NCBI RefSeq assembly: GCF_900116145.1
Contig: NZ_FPAB01000003.1
Coordinates: forward strand, 1 to 64,000
Origin: Streptomyces harbinensis
Lineage (GTDB): Bacteria > Actinomycetota > Actinomycetes > Streptomycetales > Streptomycetaceae
Reading direction: 5' to 3'
DNA: 64,000 nucleotides
Shown: positions 35,741-44,995 of the stretch, piece by piece
How the letters are laid out: each line of letters starts with the position of its first letter
Position numbering within the stretch: position 1 is the stretch's first letter
Notes under the pieces: model-generated
Database searches by the model: none
Seen by the model: the letters and a program-made list of their open reading frames with translations, nothing else
Told to the model about the DNA's origin: nothing
Translations under genes and position numbers: made by a program

Positions 35741-36961
35741 GTGCCCATGAGCCAGCCCAAGCCCGCGACCCAGGCCAGCGCAGGGCATCTGCTGCGGCTG
35801 ATCCGGCGGGGGCAGGCGGGTACCCGGGGGGAGTTGCAGCGGGTCACCGGGCTGTCACGGTCCACCGTCTCCGCGCGTCTGGACCAGCTCTTCCGCGCCG
35901 GATGGGTGCGTGAGCACGCCGGTGATCCGGTGGCCGATCCGACCGGGGGGCGCCCCGCGGTCAGGCTGGAGTTCGACGGGTCGCACGCGGTGGTGCTGGT
36001 TGCCGATCTGGAGACCCGGCACGCGCGGGCGGCTGTCCTCGATCTGAACGGCGAGGTGCTGGCCGAGCACTCCGGCCGGCTGCTGATCGACGACGGTCCC
36101 GTGGTGGTACTGGACCGGCTGGCGTCCTGGTTCGTGGAGCTGCTGGCCAAGGCCGGCACCGGTCTGGGGCTGGTGTGCGGGGTCGGGCTGTCGGTGCCTG
36201 GGCCGGTCGATTTCGGCTCCGGGGAGATCGTCCAGCCGCCGATGATGCCGGGCTGGGACGGGTTTCCGGTGCGGGCGGAGCTGCGCGCGGCGCTGGTGCG
36301 GCACGGCGGGGAGCGTACGGCGGAGCGGCTGCCGGTGCTGATAGAGAACGACGCCAATGTGATGGCGTACGCCGAGCAGCGCCTGGGATTCCCGGACTGC
36401 TCGGCGTTTCTGCTGGTCAAGGTCGGTACCGGGATCGGCGCCGGGGTCGTGGTCGACGGGGAGATGTACCGGGGGATCGACGGCGGTGCCGGGGACATCG
36501 GACACATCCGGCTGAGCGGGTTCCCGGACGCGCTGTGCCGGTGCGGCTCCTACGGCTGTCTGGCGGCGGTGGCCAGCGGGCGGGCGCTGGCGGAGCAGCT
36601 GACGGCGGCCGGGGTGCCGGTGGCGTCCGGGTCCGGGGTGCGCGATCAGCTGGCGATCGGGCAGCCGGACGCGGTGCGTCTGGCGCGGGCGGCCGGGCGG
36701 CAGGTGGGGGAGGTGCTGGCCACGGTGGTGACCCTGCTGAACCCGGGGGTGCTGGTGATCGCCGGGGATCTGGCGGGGCCGCCGTTCCTGACCGGGGTGC
36801 GGGAGCTGCTGTACCAGCGGGCGATGCCGCGGATCACGGCGGAACTCCAGGTGGTGACCGGGCGGCTGGGGGACCGGGCGGGTCTCGCCGGGGCCGGGGC
36901 CATGGTCGTGGAGTACCTCTACGCCCCGGACCGGGCGGACGCGCGGCTGGGCCGCGTCTGA
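35741..36961 (+). CDS. ROK-family transcriptional regulator
   Basis: 406 aa. N-terminal winged HTH (HLLRLIRRGQAGTRGELQRVTGLSRSTVSARLDQLFRAGWV), then a ROK sugar-kinase-like domain: LSVPGPVDFGSG, ENDANVMAYAE, KVGTGIGAGVVVDG, GDIGHIRL and the zinc motif CRCGSYGC. The sugar-binding effector is unknown. It faces the two-glycosidase operon and should control it. GTG at 35741 has GGAGA 7 nt upstream. Confidence 0.9.
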   Translation: MPMSQPKPATQASAGHLLRLIRRGQAGTRGELQRVTGLSRSTVSARLDQLFRAGWVREHAGDPVADPTGGRPAVRLEFDGSHAVVLVADLETRHARAAVLDLNGEVLAEHSGRLLIDDGPVVVLDRLASWFVELLAKAGTGLGLVCGVGLSVPGPVDFGSGEIVQPPMMPGWDGFPVRAELRAALVRHGGERTAERLPVLIENDANVMAYAEQRLGFPDCSAFLLVKVGTGIGAGVVVDGEMYRGIDGGAGDIGHIRLSGFPDALCRCGSYGCLAAVASGRALAEQLTAAGVPVASGSGVRDQLAIGQPDAVRLARAAGRQVGEVLATVVTLLNPGVLVIAGDLAGPPFLTGVRELLYQRAMPRITAELQVVTGRLGDRAGLAGAGAMVVEYLYAPDRADARLGRV

Positions 36962-37176
36962 GAAACGGCGCCGGTCGGGCCCGGGGCTCCCCCCGGCCTG
37001 CGGCCGGCAGGGGCCCCGGGTGCGGTGCGTCGCACGGCGGAGGGGCGGACACGGGCACCATCGGGGCGCGCGGCAGCGGGAGAGCGCCCCGTTCGCGCGT
37101 ACGGTCATCGGTTGATCGTCACGCCCATTCCGCCCTTCCGCCACGGCCGCAGCACATCCGGCCGGTACCGGAGGTC

Positions 37177-38211
37177 TTACGACCCGGTGTGGCCGAGGAA
37201 GCGCAGCAACTCCTCCGTGACGAATGCGGGATTCTCCTCGACCAGCCAGTGGCCCGCCCCGGGCACATCCACCGCCCGCACGATGTTGGTCAGGTGCCCG
37301 GCCACGGTGGAACGCACGCCCTCCAGCTGCCCCTGCGCCGTCATGAGCAGGGCCGGGACCTCCACCGGTGCTGCCGCCTCGGTGTCGGCGGCGTCCTGGT
37401 CGAGGCTGCGGTAGAGCTCGAAGCCGCCCGCCAGGACATCGGGCCGGCTGTAGGTGCGCGCGTATTCGTCGATCTCCTCGTCGCTGAACGGGGAGTGTTG
37501 CGCGGTGCCGCCGAACGACGATCCCTCGAAGGCGACCTGGGGGTAGAACAGTGCGAGGTAGTCGCGGACGTTGTCCCCGACGACGGTCTCGGGGACGCGG
37601 GGCTGGGAGTGGAAGGCGATGTGCCAGCTCAGTGAGCGGTACGCGGCGCCGTCCAGCGCGGGTCCGGGCAGCGGCAGATCGAGGTAGCCGAGGAGTTCGG
37701 TGTCCTGCGGGAACTGGGCGGCGTACTGGAAGGCGACCGCGGCGCCCAGGTCGTGTCCGACGATCCGGGCGTCACGCACGCCGAGCTGCTCGGCGATCAG
37801 CGTGTGCACATACCGTGCCAGGGTGGCCTTGTCGTAACCGGTCGGCGAGCCGGTGCTGTCGCCCAGACCGGGGAGGTCGACGGCGTAGACGGTGTGGTGC
37901 TCGGCGAGCTCCGGCATGATCTCCCACCAGCCGTACCAGGTCTGCGGCCAGCCGTGCAGCAGGACCACCGGCGTACCGCTGCCGCCCTTGACGTAGTGCA
38001 TGCGGACGCCCTCGACGTCGGCGAACTCGTGCTGGAAGGTGCCGGTGAACTCCGGGTCCGCGTGGGTGGCGGCGGCGTGGGCGGGCACGCCGGTGTCCTG
38101 CGTGGCGCAGGCGGTGGCCCCGGTCGTCAGGGCCAGGGCGAGCGCGAGGGCGGTCAGGGTGCGGGCGAGACGGGACGAGGGGCGGCTGAAGTGCCGTTCT
38201 GCTGTGGTCAT
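37177..38211 (-). CDS. Secreted alpha/beta-hydrolase, epoxide-hydrolase-like
   Basis: 344 aa. N-terminal export signal with Cys (ALTTGATACATQD), which may be a lipobox. Alpha/beta-hydrolase features: HGWPQTWYGWW (oxyanion region), VGHDLGAAVAFQYA with nucleophile Asp instead of Ser, as in epoxide hydrolases and dehalogenases, and GAGHWLVEENPAF (catalytic His). Precedes the DinB gene downstream on the opposite-strand block? It is on the same strand, 30 nt after the DinB stop, and may belong to that unit. Confidence 0.85.
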   Translation of the reverse strand: MTTAERHFSRPSSRLARTLTALALALALTTGATACATQDTGVPAHAAATHADPEFTGTFQHEFADVEGVRMHYVKGGSGTPVVLLHGWPQTWYGWWEIMPELAEHHTVYAVDLPGLGDSTGSPTGYDKATLARYVHTLIAEQLGVRDARIVGHDLGAAVAFQYAAQFPQDTELLGYLDLPLPGPALDGAAYRSLSWHIAFHSQPRVPETVVGDNVRDYLALFYPQVAFEGSSFGGTAQHSPFSDEEIDEYARTYSRPDVLAGGFELYRSLDQDAADTEAAAPVEVPALLMTAQGQLEGVRSTVAGHLTNIVRAVDVPGAGHWLVEENPAFVTEELLRFLGHTGS

Positions 38212-38241
38212 GTGTCCTGTGCTTCCGGTGCGGTGGTGGGG

Positions 38242-38727
38242 TCAGCGTCCGGTGGTGCCGTCGGTCAGCTCGCGCAGGATGTCCGCGTGCCCGGCGTGGC
38301 GACCGGTCTCCTCGATCAGGTGGACGAGTGCCCAGCGGACGCTGGGAGCGGGTCCGCGCGTCTGCGGGCGGGGCAGGGGTGCGCCGAGGCCGGTGCACGC
38401 GTCGAGGACGGCGTCGGCGCGCGCGACGGTCTCCCGGTAGCGGGCGACGACATCGGCCACGCTGTCCCCGGGCGAGGCGTCGAAGGTCGCCTGCCAGTCG
38501 GTGATCTCCTCGCCGAGGAACGTGGCCCGCTCGACGGCGGTGAGGTGGTGGAGCAGGCCGAGCAGGTTCGTGCCCGAGGGCGTTCTGAACGTGCGGACCT
38601 GCGGTTCGGGAGCGCCCTCGACCTTCGCGGCGATCGAGTCACGCAGGTAGCCGAGGAATCCGCGCAGGACCTCGGTCTCACTGTTCCCGGTGCGGGGCGG
38701 CGGGGTGTCGCGGCGGGTGGCGGGCAT
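38242..38727 (-). CDS. DinB-family protein (DUF664)
   Basis: 161 aa. RGFLGYLRDSIAAKVEG, NLLGLLHHLTAVERATFLG (His of the metal site) and HLIEETGRHAGHADILREL, the closing HxxxH motif of the family. ATG at 38727 with GAGAAGG. It lies 29 nt downstream of the methyltransferase and 30 nt upstream of the secreted hydrolase gene, all on one strand. Confidence 0.85.
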   Translation of the reverse strand: MPATRRDTPPPRTGNSETEVLRGFLGYLRDSIAAKVEGAPEPQVRTFRTPSGTNLLGLLHHLTAVERATFLGEEITDWQATFDASPGDSVADVVARYRETVARADAVLDACTGLGAPLPRPQTRGPAPSVRWALVHLIEETGRHAGHADILRELTDGTTGR

Positions 38728-38756
38728 CGTGCCTTCTCTCGGTGGGCCGGGCGGGT

Positions 38757-39377
38757 TCAGCCGGCGCGGCGGATGATTAGGACGTGATCGGTGACCTCGG
38801 CCGTACGCCCTTCCGGTCCGGTGGCGGTCCTGCGGGGCGCGGCGGCACGCTCGATCGCCCAGGTCCCCGCGTCCAGGGCGATCCCGGCGGCGACCTCGTG
38901 GGGGGACGGGAAGCGGGCGTCCTGCTCCCATGACCAGGGAGCGACCGAACCGTGGTCGACGACCAGCAGCCGCCCGCCGGGGCGCAGTGCGTGCGCGGCT
39001 GCCCGCAGCACGGCCGCCCTGTCCAGCTCGAAGGGGGTGTGCAGGTAGTGGGCGCAGACGAGGTCGAACGCACCGCCGGGGAAGGTCTCGCCCAGATCGT
39101 GCCGCTCGGCCGCGACGCGCCCGGCCACGCCGTGCGAGGCGGCGAGGCCGGCCAGCCGTCCGACCGCCACCGCCGACACGTCGACGGCGGTGACCTGCCA
39201 CCCGTGACGGGCGAGCCAGAGCGCGTCACCGCCCTCACCGCACCCCAGGTCCAGCGCGGTGCCGGGCGGCAGACCCGCTACCGTCTCGGTCAGCGTTACG
39301 TTCGGCTGCGGATCGCCGGGCGCCGGACGGCCCGTGTACAGGCCGTTCCAGAACGCGGCGGCGTCAGTGGTGCTCAT
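38757..39377 (-). CDS. Class I SAM-dependent methyltransferase
   Basis: 206 aa. SAM motif I ALDLGCGEGGDALWLARHG, motif II-like VTAVDVSAVAV, FDLVCAHYLHTPFELDR (motif post-I), LRPGGRLLVVDHGS. Substrate unknown; the group looks like tellurite-resistance/thiopurine-type small-molecule methylases. First gene of a putative operon with DinB and the secreted hydrolase, divergent from an XRE-cupin regulator with a palindromic operator between. Confidence 0.85.
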   Translation of the reverse strand: MSTTDAAAFWNGLYTGRPAPGDPQPNVTLTETVAGLPPGTALDLGCGEGGDALWLARHGWQVTAVDVSAVAVGRLAGLAASHGVAGRVAAERHDLGETFPGGAFDLVCAHYLHTPFELDRAAVLRAAAHALRPGGRLLVVDHGSVAPWSWEQDARFPSPHEVAAGIALDAGTWAIERAAAPRRTATGPEGRTAEVTDHVLIIRRAG

Positions 39378-39456
39378 CGAGCACTCCTTCTTCTCTCTCG
39401 CCGTTGCGGGGGAACGCGGCTCACTCTGGCCCGGCTCGTCGTGCATTGGCACGCCG

Positions 39457-39475
39457 TCTTGCAGTTCCTGCAAGA
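39457..39475. promoter_or_regulatory. Perfect operator palindrome between methyltransferase and XRE-cupin genes
   Basis: TCTTGCAG-TTC-CTGCAAGA, an 8-3-8 perfect inverted repeat ending 7 nt before the ATG of the XRE-cupin gene and 80 nt before the methyltransferase start. Placement strongly suggests autoregulation and control of the divergent operon. Confidence 0.7.
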
Positions 39476-39482
39476 TGGCGTG

Positions 39483-40085
39483 ATGAACGGTGAACCGGAG
39501 GACGCGCTCGGCTCCGTGGGGCCCCGGCTGCGGGCGTTGCGCCGCGAACGCGGCATCACCCTGGCCGCACTCGCGGCGGTGACCGGGGTCTCGGAGAGCA
39601 CGCTGTCCCGGCTGGAGAGCGGGCGGCGCCGGGTGACCCTGGAGCTGCTGCTCCCGCTGGCCCGTACCTACGACGTCCCCCTGGACGACCTCGTCGGCGC
39701 CCCGCGCACCGGCGATCCCCGTATCCATCTGAAGCCGATCCGGCGGTTCGGCATGGTGTTCGTGCCGCTGTCCCGGCGGCCGGGCGGCACCCAGGCCTTC
39801 AAGATGATCATTCCGGCGAGCCCGGAACCGCTGGTGCCGACGCCGCAGACCCACGAGGGCTCGGAATGGCTGTACGTGCTCAACGGGCGGCTGCGGCTGC
39901 TGGTGGGAGAGCGCGACCTGGTCCTGTCATCCGGTGAAGCGGCCGAATTCGACACCGCACTGCCCCACTGGCTGGGCAGCGCGGACGGCGGCGCGGTCGA
40001 GCTGCTCGTCCTGTTCGGTCCGCAGGGGACGCGTGCGCACCTGCGCGCCGGTCCCGGCCGGGCCGGGGCGGCCAAGCAGGGCTGA
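39483..40085 (+). CDS. XRE-family regulator with C-terminal cupin domain
   Basis: 200 aa. HTH: LRALRRERGITLAALAAVTGVSESTLSRLESGRRRVTLELLLPLAR (residues about 14-62), linker, then a cupin barrel with HEGSEWLYVLNGRLRLLVGERDLVLSSGEAAEFDTALPHWLG; the cupin histidine positions H and E/H are partly kept, so it may bind a small ligand. Such regulators repress adjacent metabolic genes until ligand arrives. Confidence 0.9.
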   Translation: MNGEPEDALGSVGPRLRALRRERGITLAALAAVTGVSESTLSRLESGRRRVTLELLLPLARTYDVPLDDLVGAPRTGDPRIHLKPIRRFGMVFVPLSRRPGGTQAFKMIIPASPEPLVPTPQTHEGSEWLYVLNGRLRLLVGERDLVLSSGEAAEFDTALPHWLGSADGGAVELLVLFGPQGTRAHLRAGPGRAGAAKQG

Positions 40086-40170
40086 CCGGTCGCAGCCGGG
40101 CTGCTCTTTACTCAATCTTTCCCTGTTTCCAGGTGTCGTTTCGCGGGAGTTGCTACCACCTCCGTCCCTT

Positions 40171-40199
40171 TTGTGCGCGCGAACTCCCCCACGTATGAT
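40171..40199 (+). promoter_or_regulatory. Sigma-70-type (HrdB) promoter of ppdK
   Basis: TTGTGC at 40171-40176, a 17-nt spacer and TATGAT at 40194-40199, close to the vegetative consensus. The 5' leader would be about 100 nt. Confidence 0.75.
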
Positions 40200-40240
40200 G
40201 GAACTAACGCTCAGATGAGCGTGCGCCGGGGTACTCTCCC

Positions 40241-40284
40241 GCTGTCAGGGCAGACAGCACCAGCCCCCGGATCCCGTCCGGGGG
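40241..40284 (+). promoter_or_regulatory. Two hairpins in the ppdK leader
   Basis: GCTGTC-AGGGCA-GACAGC (40241-40258) and CCCCCGG-N7-CCGGGGG (40264-40284) sit back to back just before the AAGGAG site of ppdK. They may affect translation or message stability. No known riboswitch pattern was recognised. Confidence 0.5.
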
Positions 40285-40306
40285 ACCCTCCAAGGAGTCG
40301 AGTCTC

Positions 40307-43039
40307 GTGACACAGACCGTGGAACCACCCTCGATATCTCCACCCTCCCCTCCGCCCACCCAGCCGGCGAAGTACGTCTACGACTTCGCCGAGGGCAACA
40401 AGGACCTGAAGGACCTGCTCGGCGGCAAGGGCGCCAACCTCGCCGAGATGACCCGGCTGGGCCTCCCCGTCCCGCCCGGCTTCACCCTCACCACCGAGGC
40501 GTGCCGGGCCTACCTCGCCACCGGCACCGAACCCGCCGGACTGCGCGACGAGGTGAGTGCGCACCTCGACGCGCTGGAGCGCCGGATGGGCAAGCGGCTC
40601 GGGCAGGGCGCCGACCCGCTGCTGGTGTCGGTGCGCTCCGGGGCCAGGTTCTCGATGCCCGGCATGATGGACACCGTCCTCAACATCGGCCTGTCCGACA
40701 CCTCGGTGACCGCGCTCGCCGCCCAGGCCGGGGATGAACGTTTCGCCTGGGACTCCTACCGGCGCCTCATCCAGATGTTCGGCAAGACGGTGCTCGGCAT
40801 CGACGGGGACCGCTTCGAACACGCCCTGGAAGAAGCCCGGCACGCGGCCGGGGCCACCAGCGACGTCGACCTGGACGCGGAACGGCTGCGCGCCCTGGTC
40901 GCCACGTACAAGCAACTGGTGCGCGAGGCGACCGGGCGCGACTTCCCGCAGGACCCGCGCACCCAGCTCGACCTGGCCGTCCGCGCGGTCTTCGGCTCCT
41001 GGAACGGCGACCGGGCACGGCTGTACCGGCGCCAGGAACGCATCCCCGACGACCTCGGCACCGCCGTCTCCGTCTGCGCCATGGTCTTCGGCAACCTCGG
41101 CCCCGACTCCGGCACCGGCGTCGCCTTCACCCGCGACCCGGCCACCGGCCACCAGGGCGTGTACGGCGACTACCTCCCCAACGCCCAGGGCGAGGACGTG
41201 GTCGCCGGCATCCGCAACACCGTGCCGCTCGCCGACCTGGAACGGCTCGACCCCGCCTCGTACCACGGGCTCCTGCGCATCATGGAGACGCTGGAGAACC
41301 ACTACCGCGACCTGTGCGACATCGAGTTCACCATCGAACGCGGCACCCTGTGGATGCTCCAGACCCGGGTCGGCAAGCGCACGGCAGCCGCCGCGTTCCG
41401 CATCGCCACCCAACTCCTGGACCAGGGCCTCATCGACGAGCCCGAGGCGCTGCGCAGGGTGACCGGGGCGCAGCTGGCCCAGCTGATGTTCCCGCGCTTC
41501 GACACGACGGCCGTGGACACCGGGACCGCCGTGCTGGGCACCGGCATCGCCGCCTCGCCCGGCGCGGCGGTCGGCGCGGCCGTCTTCGACGCGGCGACCG
41601 CGGTGGAACGGGCGGCGCGCGGCGAGGACGTCATCCTGGTCCGCCGCGAGACCAACCCCGACGACCTGGACGGGATGCTCGCCGCCCGCGGCATCCTCAC
41701 CTCGCGCGGCGGCAAGACCTCGCACGCGGCCGTGGTGGCGCGCGGCATGGGCAAGACCTGCGTGTGCGGGGCCGAGGGCCTTCAGGTCGACACCGCCGGG
41801 CGCCGGTTCACCACGGCGGACGGCCAGGTGATCGAGGAGGGCGAGATCCTGTCGGTCGACGGCGCCGGCGGCACCGTGTACCGGGGCCGGGTCCCGGTCG
41901 TACCGTCCGCCGTCGTCGACTACTTCGAGCACGGCACCGGCACCGGGGACGACGACCTGGTGCGCGCCGTGGACCGGATCATGCGGTACGCGGACCGGGT
42001 GCGGCGCCTCGGCGTGCGCGCCAACGCCGACACGGCCGAGGACGCGGCGCGGGCCCGGCGGTTCGGGGCGGAGGGCATCGGACTGTGCCGCACCGAGCAC
42101 ATGTTCCTCGGCGAGCGCCGGGCGCTGGTGGAACGGCTGATCCTCGCGGAGACCGACGCCGAGCGGGAAGCGGCGCTGGGCGCACTGCTGCCGCTCCAGC
42201 GCGGTGACTTCAGCGACCTGTTCGCCGCGATGGACGGCCGGCCGGTGACCGTACGGCTGCTGGACCCGCCGCTGCACGAGTTCCTGCCGGACCTGACCGA
42301 CCTGTCGGTGCGGGTGGCCACCGGCGACGACCCGCACGACCGGGCGCTGCTGCCCGCCGTGCGCCGGCTGCACGAGCAGAACCCGATGCTGGGGCTGCGC
42401 GGGGTGCGCCTTGGGCTGGTGGTACCGGGCCTGTTCGCCATGCAGGTACGCGCCATCGCCGAGGCCGCCGCCGACCGGCGCGCGGTCGGCGGGGACCCGC
42501 ACGCGGAGATCATGATCCCGCTGGTGGGCACCGTGCGGGAACTGGAGATCGTCCGGGAGGAGGCGGAGGCGGCCATCGCGGAGGTCGCGCGGCGGCGCGG
42601 CGTCGAACTGTCGCTGTCGCTGGGCACCATGATCGAACTGCCCCGGGCGGCGCTGACGGCCGGCCACATCGCCGAGTGCGCCGACTTCTTCTCCTTCGGC
42701 ACCAACGATCTCACCCAGACCGTCTGGGGGTTCTCCCGCGACGACGTGGAAGCCGGCTTCTTCTCCGCCTACCTGGAGAAAGGCATCTTCGGCGTCTCGC
42801 CGTTCGAGACGATCGACCGGGACGGCGTCGGCGCCCTGGTGCGCACGGCCGCCCGCGCCGGCCGGGCCACCCGCCCGGACCTGCAACTCGGCGTCTGCGG
42901 CGAACACGGCGGCGACCCCGAGTCGGTGCACTTCTTCGACGAGGTGGGCCTGGACTACGTGTCCTGCTCGCCCTTCCGCATCCCCGTGGCCCGGCTGGAA
43001 GCAGGCCGGGCGGCGACGGCGCGCACGCACGACGCGTAA
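40307..43039 (+). CDS. ppdK: Pyruvate, phosphate dikinase
   Basis: 910 aa. Interconverts pyruvate, ATP and phosphate with PEP, AMP and PPi. Nucleotide-binding part (GGKGANLAEMTRLGLPVPPGFTLTT, RSGARFSMPGMMDTVLNIGL), swivelling His domain with LTSRGGKTSHAAVVARGMGKTCVCG (catalytic His), and PEP-binding barrel (EGIGLCRTEHMF, GTNDLTQTVWGFSRDD, GVCGEHGGDP with catalytic Cys). GTG start; strong promoter upstream and a clean terminator downstream, so it is monocistronic. Confidence 0.97.
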   Translation: MTQTVEPPSISPPSPPPTQPAKYVYDFAEGNKDLKDLLGGKGANLAEMTRLGLPVPPGFTLTTEACRAYLATGTEPAGLRDEVSAHLDALERRMGKRLGQGADPLLVSVRSGARFSMPGMMDTVLNIGLSDTSVTALAAQAGDERFAWDSYRRLIQMFGKTVLGIDGDRFEHALEEARHAAGATSDVDLDAERLRALVATYKQLVREATGRDFPQDPRTQLDLAVRAVFGSWNGDRARLYRRQERIPDDLGTAVSVCAMVFGNLGPDSGTGVAFTRDPATGHQGVYGDYLPNAQGEDVVAGIRNTVPLADLERLDPASYHGLLRIMETLENHYRDLCDIEFTIERGTLWMLQTRVGKRTAAAAFRIATQLLDQGLIDEPEALRRVTGAQLAQLMFPRFDTTAVDTGTAVLGTGIAASPGAAVGAAVFDAATAVERAARGEDVILVRRETNPDDLDGMLAARGILTSRGGKTSHAAVVARGMGKTCVCGAEGLQVDTAGRRFTTADGQVIEEGEILSVDGAGGTVYRGRVPVVPSAVVDYFEHGTGTGDDDLVRAVDRIMRYADRVRRLGVRANADTAEDAARARRFGAEGIGLCRTEHMFLGERRALVERLILAETDAEREAALGALLPLQRGDFSDLFAAMDGRPVTVRLLDPPLHEFLPDLTDLSVRVATGDDPHDRALLPAVRRLHEQNPMLGLRGVRLGLVVPGLFAMQVRAIAEAAADRRAVGGDPHAEIMIPLVGTVRELEIVREEAEAAIAEVARRRGVELSLSLGTMIELPRAALTAGHIAECADFFSFGTNDLTQTVWGFSRDDVEAGFFSAYLEKGIFGVSPFETIDRDGVGALVRTAARAGRATRPDLQLGVCGEHGGDPESVHFFDEVGLDYVSCSPFRIPVARLEAGRAATARTHDA

Positions 43040-43114
43040 CGCGGCCCGAGCCACCGGGAGTTCCGCCACCCCGACCCTCACCCGGCGGAACCCCGGCCCC
43101 TCACGGGGACCCCA

Positions 43115-43146
43115 GGGGGCGGCGCCTGTGCGGAGGCGCCGCCCCC
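43115..43146 (+). terminator. Intrinsic terminator after ppdK
   Basis: A 12-bp perfect stem, GGGGGCGGCGCC with GGCGCCGCCCCC, 8-nt loop, followed by TCTTT. Best terminator in the window. Confidence 0.9.
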
Positions 43147-43355
43147 TCTTTCCGGCGTTGGTGAGCCCGGCGCGGTCGGAGGGTGCCGCCGGGTGGTGGC
43201 GGCTCGGTCAGCAGCGGAGGGCGCTGACGGCCGTTCGCTGATCCCCCCGTCCCCCGAGGCGCCGGGCACCCCCACCTTCGTGGACGGACCACCGGTGCGG
43301 CCAACCATTTCGGCGTACGCTGAAACACCGAGGTCACACGCCTGGGAGGTGCTCA

Positions 43356-44333
43356 GTGCTGCGCATCCATGTCACGGGGGAGGACCTGGCCCGGATACGC
43401 CTGGCAGACCGGCCGGACCCGATGTGGGAGACCGTGCTCAGTTCGCTGCGCTTCCGGGACCGGCGCGGGCCGGGCGCGTACGGGCGGTGGCGGGAGCTGG
43501 CCCGCCAGCGGTTACGGGCGCTGCCGCCCACCCTGCGCGCCCTGGTCCCCGTCGGCGGCTACTTCCCGGACTTCCTCACCCCCGTGGCGGCCGGCGGCGG
43601 CTGGGAGGAGCGGGTCGAGCTGCTGCGCTCCACCCCGCGGCGCCGGCTGCGGGCCGACATGCTGACCCTGGAGGCCGAGTCGCCCCAGGCGCTGCCCGGC
43701 TGGGTGCGCGGCCTGGCCGACGGGGAGCGGGAAGCCCTCGACAAGGTCGCCGACGACCTCGACCGCTACCACCGCGCCGCCATCGCCCCGCCCGCCCTGT
43801 GGGCCGCCGTCCAGGCCCAGGTGGACGCCGACCGGGCCGTCCGCATCCGGCATCTGACCTCCGGCGGCGTCGAAGGACTGCTGCGCGGACTGCGCCCCGT
43901 ACTGCGCTGGGAGGCCCCGGTGCTCGCCGCCGACTACCCGGTGCCGCGCGAACTGCGGCTGGACGGCCGTGGATTGCTGCTCATCCCGTCGTTCTTCTGC
44001 TGGCGGCACCCGGTGACCTTCTACGACGACGGGCCCAGGCCCGTCCTGGTGTACCCCATCCAGCACACCGCCGCCCCCGGACCGGCCGCCGCCGCGCTCG
44101 GCCGGCTGATCGGCGGCACCCGCGCCCGGGTGCTGCGCTGCGTGGGGCACGGCGCCACCACCGGCGAACTCGCCCGCCGGGCCGGGATATCCGCCGCCTC
44201 CGCCAGCGAACACGCCGGGGTGCTGCGGGAAGCCGGGCTGCTGGTCTCGGTGCGGCGCGGCAACGAGGTGCTGCACTCGCTCACCCCGCTGGGCACCGAA
44301 CTGCTGCCCGCTCAGCCGACCGCCCAGTGGTAG
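43356..44333 (+). CDS. ArsR-like winged-helix regulator with DUF5937 domain
   Basis: 325 aa. The first 230 residues match the DUF5937 pattern (LRIHVTGEDLARIRLADRPDPMWETVLSS, then GLLLIPSFFCWRHPVTF), and the C-terminus holds an ArsR-type HTH: RVLRCVGHGATTGELARRAGISAASASEHAGVLREAGLLVSVRRGNEVLHSLTPLG. Role unknown; the family is common near drug-resistance genes. GTG at 43356; the end overlaps the opposing response regulator by 22 nt. Confidence 0.85.
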   Translation: MLRIHVTGEDLARIRLADRPDPMWETVLSSLRFRDRRGPGAYGRWRELARQRLRALPPTLRALVPVGGYFPDFLTPVAAGGGWEERVELLRSTPRRRLRADMLTLEAESPQALPGWVRGLADGEREALDKVADDLDRYHRAAIAPPALWAAVQAQVDADRAVRIRHLTSGGVEGLLRGLRPVLRWEAPVLAADYPVPRELRLDGRGLLLIPSFFCWRHPVTFYDDGPRPVLVYPIQHTAAPGPAAAALGRLIGGTRARVLRCVGHGATTGELARRAGISAASASEHAGVLREAGLLVSVRRGNEVLHSLTPLGTELLPAQPTAQW

Positions 44334-44995
44334 CGGCGCTCGGGACGTCCGGTGGCCCCGTACCGCAGCCGCACCCCGACCTGGCGGGTGGAGACGAAGT
44401 ATTCGAGGTAGCGGCGCGCGCTCACCCGGGACAGTCCGCTGCGGGCCGCGCACTCGGCCGCCGACAGGTCCTCGGCCGCGCCGAGCGCGGCCAGCGTCGC
44501 CCGGATCAGCTCGGCCGTCTGCTCCGACAGGCCCTTCGGCAGCCGGGGCGGGGTACGGCGCGCCGCGCCGCCGAACACCCGGTCCACGTCGTCCTGCCCG
44601 GGCACCGCGATCGCCGCCAGTTCCCGGGAGCGCCGCGCGTAGTCGCGCAGCCGCTCGGCCAGGACCGGCGGGTCGAACGGCTTGATGATGTAGTGCACCG
44701 CCCCGCCGCGCAGCGCGCCGCGCACCGTCTCGGCCTCCCGGGCGGCGGTGATGACCAGGACGTCCACGTCCGAGCCCTCGTCCGCGCGCAGTTCGCGCAG
44801 CACGTCCAGGCCGCTCATGTCCGGCAGGTAGATGTCCAGCAGGACGAGATCGGGCCGCAGCTCGGCGACCGCCGCCAGCGCCTCCGCGCCGGTACGTGCC
44901 TCGCCCACCACCGTGAACCCGGGCACCCGCTCCACCAGCTTGCTGTGCAGCCTGGCCACCATGAAGTCGTCGTCGACCACCAGCACCTCGATCAC
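44312..44995 (-). CDS. Response regulator of the CitB/DcuR type
   Basis: 227 aa. Receiver domain: VLVVDDDFMVARLH (acid pocket), LVLLDIYLPDMSG (phospho-Asp), ITAA and YIIKPF (Lys). The C-terminal part (LSAAECAARSGLSRVSARRYLEYFVSTRQVGVRLRYGATGRPERRYHW) is the HTH of CitB/DcuR-like regulators of carboxylate use. GTG at 44995 overlaps the kinase stop (GTGA). Confidence 0.92.
   Translation of the reverse strand: MIEVLVVDDDFMVARLHSKLVERVPGFTVVGEARTGAEALAAVAELRPDLVLLDIYLPDMSGLDVLRELRADEGSDVDVLVITAAREAETVRGALRGGAVHYIIKPFDPPVLAERLRDYARRSRELAAIAVPGQDDVDRVFGGAARRTPPRLPKGLSEQTAELIRATLAALGAAEDLSAAECAARSGLSRVSARRYLEYFVSTRQVGVRLRYGATGRPERRYHWAVG

Noticed and set aside
40086..40306. Possible riboswitch before ppdK
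   Set aside because: Stems are present but no known riboswitch core could be recognised; reported only as a structured leader.
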